Positions 59,639 through 64,000 of a stretch of DNA of 64,000 nucleotides are shown one piece after another. The notes below the pieces were generated by a model. That model saw only the letters and a program-made list of their open reading frames with translations, searched no databases and had not been told where the DNA came from. Position 1 is the first letter of the stretch, and each line of letters opens with the position of its first letter. The DNA is from Leptasterias polaris (taxonomy: Eukaryota; Echinodermata; Asteroidea; Forcipulatida; Asteriidae): positions 2,728,001-2,792,000 of the forward strand of contig JAZGTN010000192.1 of the NCBI GenBank assembly GCA_037783415.1, given 5' to 3'. A program made the position numbers and the translations under genes.

Positions 59639-60437
59639 CTATGTACTGTCATGGAGTAGAATTGTGATTCTTGGTTGGGTTGGATCTCCCAATCTTCACT
59701 AACCACTCTATCCACTTATTATACCCTTTGAAAGTAGATAATTTTATAGGACGTGTTCTTTTCAGAATTATATAGACCCCTTGCATACAATGCACAATGC
59801 TACTGGTATGCTGAAGCCACGCGCAGGATTTTACGTACCAAGAGAAGCTGTCGTGCAAAGAAATGCCTCCTTTTTGCCTAAGTGAGGGCGCTGTCTGAGA
59901 GTGTGATTTCATATGCAAGGGGTCTATTTAACCTTGAGAAAGTAGATAATTCATGGTGCAATTGCAAATTGAAAACAATATTTGTACTCCGCCATGCTTT
60001 GCATCAAGTCATACGTATAAAAGTTACATCATGATGGAAATATTGACTGAAAACAGCCAGTTAACAAACACGTTTTTGTTAACAACTGTTAATGCTTTTC
60101 ATGTTTCATATTTTGCAGACATTCTGTACAAGAAGCTGTTAGACTGTAACCTTTCAGTGATGTTACATCATGAAGGGGATATTGAGCAGCCTCTCTGAGT
60201 GAAGTCAGCTTTCTCCACAACAGGTGATTCTTGCATTTTAATCCAATATATCTACTTGGCTGCTTCATCACAAATCAATAATAAACTAATTATTTTCCAT
60301 GCATTTGGGTCTTCTCTTATTTTTTCAATCAACGCTTGCATTTAGAAAATTGTACATCACATAATCATTTGCTTATTATTTTATGAGTCTTATGTTTCGA
60401 AGAGCATAAAAGTTCTTCCTGTGATTTTATACTGAGG
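59639..60437. repeat. non-satellite spacer, copy 2
   Basis: Matches 43264-44062 at a constant offset of 16,375 bp, with no indel seen and only a few substitutions (for example near 59691). It includes the second copy of the TAGACCCC MITE (59773-59926) and of the 81-codon frame (59953-60198). Confidence 0.88.
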
Positions 60438-63400
60438 GCACATGTTTTTCTAAATAGTAAATGTACTGCTACACTCCAACCACTTAAGGTCATTTATATG
60501 ACGGCACACATTGTGATGATTAGAAAACTCACTGCAACACTCCAACCACTGAATGTCACTCATGTGACGGCACAGGTTGTGATGATTAGAAAACTCAATT
60601 CTGCACTCAAATGACTGTAGGTCATTCATGTAACGGCGCAGGTTGTGATGATTAGCAAACTCACTGCTGCACTAAAACGACTGTAGGTCATTCAAGAGAC
60701 GGCACAGGTTGTGATGATTAGAAAACTTTACTGCTGCACTCAAACGACTATGGGTCAATCATGTGACGGCACAGGTTTTGATGATTAGCAAACACACTGC
60801 TGTACACAAACGACTGTAGGTCATTCATGTGACGGCAAAGGTTGTTATGATTAGAAAACTCACTGCTGCACTCAATCGACTGTAGGTCATTCACGTGACG
60901 GCACAGGTTGTGATGATTAGCAAACTCACTGCTGCACTCAAACGACTATAGGTCATTCATGTGACGGCACAGGTTGTGATGATAAGAAAACTCACTGATG
61001 CACTCAATCGACTGTAGGTTATTCACGTGACGGCACAGGTTGTGATGATAAGGAGACTCACTGCTGCAATCAAACGACTGTAGGTCATTCATGTGACGGC
61101 AAAGGTTGTGATGTTTAGAAAACTCACTGCTGCACTGAAACGACTGTAGGTCATTCATGTGGCGGCACAGAATGTGATGATAAGGAGACTCACTGCTGCA
61201 CTCAAACGACTAAAGGTCACTCATGTGACGGCACAGGGTGTGATGATTAGGAGACTCACTGCTGCACTCAAACGACTGTAAGTCTTTCATGTGATGGCAA
61301 AGGCTCTGATGATTAGGAGACTCACTGCTGCACTCAAACGACTGTAGGTCATTCATGTGACGGCACAGGTTGTGATGATTAGCAAAGTCACTGCTGCACT
61401 CAAACGACTGTAAGTCATTCATGTGACGGCACAGGTTGTGATGACTAGCAAAGTCACTGCTGCACTCAAACGACTGTTGGTCATTCATGTGATGGCACAG
61501 GTTTTGATGATTAGTAGACTCACTGCTGCACTCAAACGACTGTAGGTCATTCATGTGACAGCACAGGTTGTGATTATTAGAAAACTCAATTCTGCACTCA
61601 AATGACTGTAGGTCATTCATGTGACGGCAAAGGTTGTGATGATTAGGAGACTCACTGCTGCACTGAAACGACTGTAGGTCATTCATGTGACGGCACAGGT
61701 TGTGATGATTAGCAAAGTCACTGCTGCACTCAAACGACTGTTGGTCATTCATGTGATGGCACAGGTTTTGATGATTAGTAGACTCACTGCTGCACTCAAA
61801 CGACTGTAGGTCATTCATGTGACAGCACAGGTTGTGATTATTAGAAAACTCAATTCTGCACTCAAATGACTGTAGGTCATTCATGTGACGGCAAAGGTTG
61901 TGATGATTAGAAAACTCACTGCTGCACTCGCACGACTGAAGGTCATTCATGTGACAGTACAGTTTGTAATTATTAGTAGACTCACTGCTGCATTCAAATG
62001 ACTGTAGGTCATTCTGATGATGCACAGGTTGTGATGATTAGGAGACTCACTGCAATACTCAAACGACTGTAGGTCATTTGTATGACGTCACAGGTTGTGA
62101 TTATTAGCAAACTCACTGCTGCACTCAAACGACTGTAGGTCATTCATGTGACAGCACAGGTTGTGAAGATTAGCAAAGTCACTGCTGCACTCAAACGACT
62201 GTAGGTCATTCATGTGACGGCAAAGGTTGTGATGATTAGAAAACTCACTGCTGCACTGAAACGACTGTAGGTCATTCATGTGGCGGCCCAGAATGTGATG
62301 ATAAGGAGACTCACTGCTGCATTCAAACGACTGTAGGTAATTCATGTGACGGCACAGGTTGTGATGATTATCAAACTCACTGCTGCACTCAAACGACTGA
62401 AGGTCATTCATGTGACGGCACAGGTTGTGATGATTAGAAAACTCACTGCTGCACTGAAACGACTGTAGGTCATTCATGTGGCGGCACAGAATGTGATGAT
62501 AAGGAGACTCACTGCTGCACTCAAACGACTAAAGGTCACTCATGTGACGGCACATGGTGTGATGATTAGGAGACTCACTGCTGCACTCAAACGACTAAGT
62601 CTTTCATGTGATGGCAAAGGCTTTGATGATTAGGAGACTCTCTGCTGCACTCAAACGACTGTAGGTCATTCATGTGACGGCACAGGTTGTGATGATTAGC
62701 AAAGTCACTGCTGCACTCAAACGACTGTAGGTCATTCATGTGACGGCACAGGTTGTGATGACTAGCAAAGTCACTGCCGCACTCAAACGACTGTTGGTCA
62801 TTCATGTGATGGCACAGGTTTTGATGATTAGAAAACTCACTCCTGCACTCAAACGACTGTAGGTCATTCATGTGACAGCACAGGTTTTGATTATTAGAAA
62901 ACTCAATTCTGCACTCAAATGACTGTAGGTCATTCATGTGACGGCAAAGGTTGTGATGATTAGAAAACTCACTGCTGCACTCACACGACTGAAGGTCATT
63001 CATGTGACCGTACAGTTTGTAATTTATAGTAGACTCACTGCTGCATTCAAATGACTGTAGGTCATTCTGATGATACACAGGTTGTGATGATTAGGAGACT
63101 CACTGCTGCACTCAAACGACTGTAGGTCATTGATGTGATGGCACAGGTTGTGATGATTAGTAAAGTTACTGCTGCACTCAAACGACTGTAGGTCATTCAT
63201 GTGATGGCACAGGTTGTGATGATTAGTAGACTCACTGCTGCACTCAAACAACTGTAGGTCATTCATGTGACGGCAAAGGTTTTGATGATTAGAAAACTCA
63301 CTGCTGCACTCAAACGACTGTAGGTCATTCATGTGACAGCACAGGTTGTGAAAATTAGCAAAGTCACTGCTGCACTCAAACGACTGTAGGTTATTCATGT

Positions 63401-64000
63401 GACGGCAAAGGTTTTGATGATTAGAAAACTCAATCCTGCACTCAAACGACTGTAGGTCATTCATGTGGCGGCACAGAATGTGATGATAAGTAGTCTCACT
63501 GCTGCACTCAAACGACTGTAGGTCATTCATGTGACGGCAAAGGTTTTGATGATTAGAAAACTCACTGCTGCACTGAAACGACTGTAGGTCATTCATGTGG
63601 CGGCACAGAATTTGATGATAAGGAGACTCACTGCTGCACTCAAACGACTGTAGGTCCTTCATGTGATGGCACAGGTTGTGATCATTAGTAGACTAACTGC
63701 TGCACTCAAACGACTGTAGGTCATTCATGTGACGGCAAAGGTTGTGATGATTAGAAAACTCACTGCTGCACTGAAACGACTGTAGGTCATTCATGTGGCG
63801 GCCCAGAATGTGATGATAAGGAGACTCACTGCTGCATTCAAACGACTGTAGGTAATTCATGTGACGGCACAGGTTGTGATGATTATCAAACTCACTGCTG
63901 CACTCAAACGACTGAAGGTCATTCATGTGACGGCACAGGTTGTGATGATTAGAAAACTCACTGCTGCACTGAAACGACTGTAGGTCATTCATGTGGCGGC
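60438..64000. repeat. 66-bp minisatellite, block C (about 54 units, continues beyond window)
   Basis: Same unit. The first 10 to 12 units (60438 to about 61100) are the most diverged in the window; then the block becomes a close copy of the end of block B. Confidence 0.95.

Larger units (their letters stand above)
55885..63720. repeat. higher-order duplication of about 2.6 kb across the second spacer
   Basis: 55.9-58.4 kb matches 61.1-63.7 kb. Offsets step through 5273, 5207, 5141 and back to 5273 bp, i.e. by single 66-bp units. A third copy starts at about 63693 and leaves the window. Confidence 0.78.

Noticed and set aside
59371..59640. MicroRNA-like precursor
   Set aside because: The perfect 98-bp stem is explained by the fold-back LINE end and lacks the bulges of a typical precursor.
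59407..59667. Plus-strand frame that looks like a reverse transcriptase (YVDDMTL)
   Set aside because: It is read partly through the inverted 98-bp copy; the genuine frame is on the minus strand.
34091..64000. A giant host gene encoding a repetitive protein
   Set aside because: Many in-frame stops and frame-changing indels recur throughout, there is no start, promoter or splice context, and openness follows from a 66-bp unit without a stop in that frame.
34091..64000. CRISPR array
   Set aside because: Units are contiguous with no unique spacers, and the DNA is eukaryotic.

Overview
The window is animal nuclear DNA: introns with GT-AG ends, a tRNA-derived SINE, Ty3/gypsy, piggyBac, hAT and EnSpm/CACTA-like elements, and a large minisatellite. 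The mix of elements (animal-type EnSpm, a SINE with a 'CCCCTGAGCAAGGCACTTAACC'-like core, tRNA-Ser-primed gypsy elements) fits a marine invertebrate, perhaps an echinoderm or another non-vertebrate deuterostome. That placement is inference only. I recognise no ordinary host gene; almost everything that can be identified is mobile or tandemly repeated.

Layout. (1) 1-1243: the 5' part of an LTR retrotransposon on the minus strand (SCAN-like gag, leader, putative tRNA-Ser-type primer site), leaving the window on the left. (2) 1244-5700: possible LTR remnant, two terminal-inverted-repeat (TIR) DNA elements (1605-1762 and 2468-3982), a tRNA-derived SINE (about 4311-4693) and an AT-rich palindromic patch. 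(3) 5701-17159: one complete EnSpm/CACTA-like transposon of 11,459 bp, both TIRs present. On the minus strand it carries a 754-aa transposase, a C2H2 zinc-finger ORF that abuts it, and a nine-exon companion gene whose exons join in phase into a 539-codon reading frame. Smaller elements sit in its introns. (4) 17160-20523: unassigned, with a CpG-rich exon-like patch. (5) 20524-32239: a young, complete gypsy element with almost identical LTRs. A decayed piggyBac (22359-25530, TTAA on both sides) sits in its leader, and a GC-rich TIR element (24514-24968) sits inside the piggyBac transposase: three nested insertions. (6) 32240-34090: degraded direct repeats of about 600 bp. (7) 34091-64000: roughly 410 copies of a 66-bp minisatellite in three blocks, with higher-order repeats of about 1.1 to 5.3 kb. 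The blocks are separated by two nearly identical 0.82-kb spacers, one of which holds a 5'-truncated, fold-back LINE.

How it fits together. The EnSpm transposase, zinc-finger ORF and companion gene probably form one transposition unit whose short subterminal GGTGTTAA-type repeats are candidate protein-binding sites. The gypsy element encodes Gag, protease and pol with two changes of frame and an in-frame TGA. The satellite is 22 codons per unit, so one minus-strand frame stays open for long stretches. Recurrent stops and frame shifts shared among higher-order copies argue that it is not a gene, although the unit resembles a decayed C2H2 finger.
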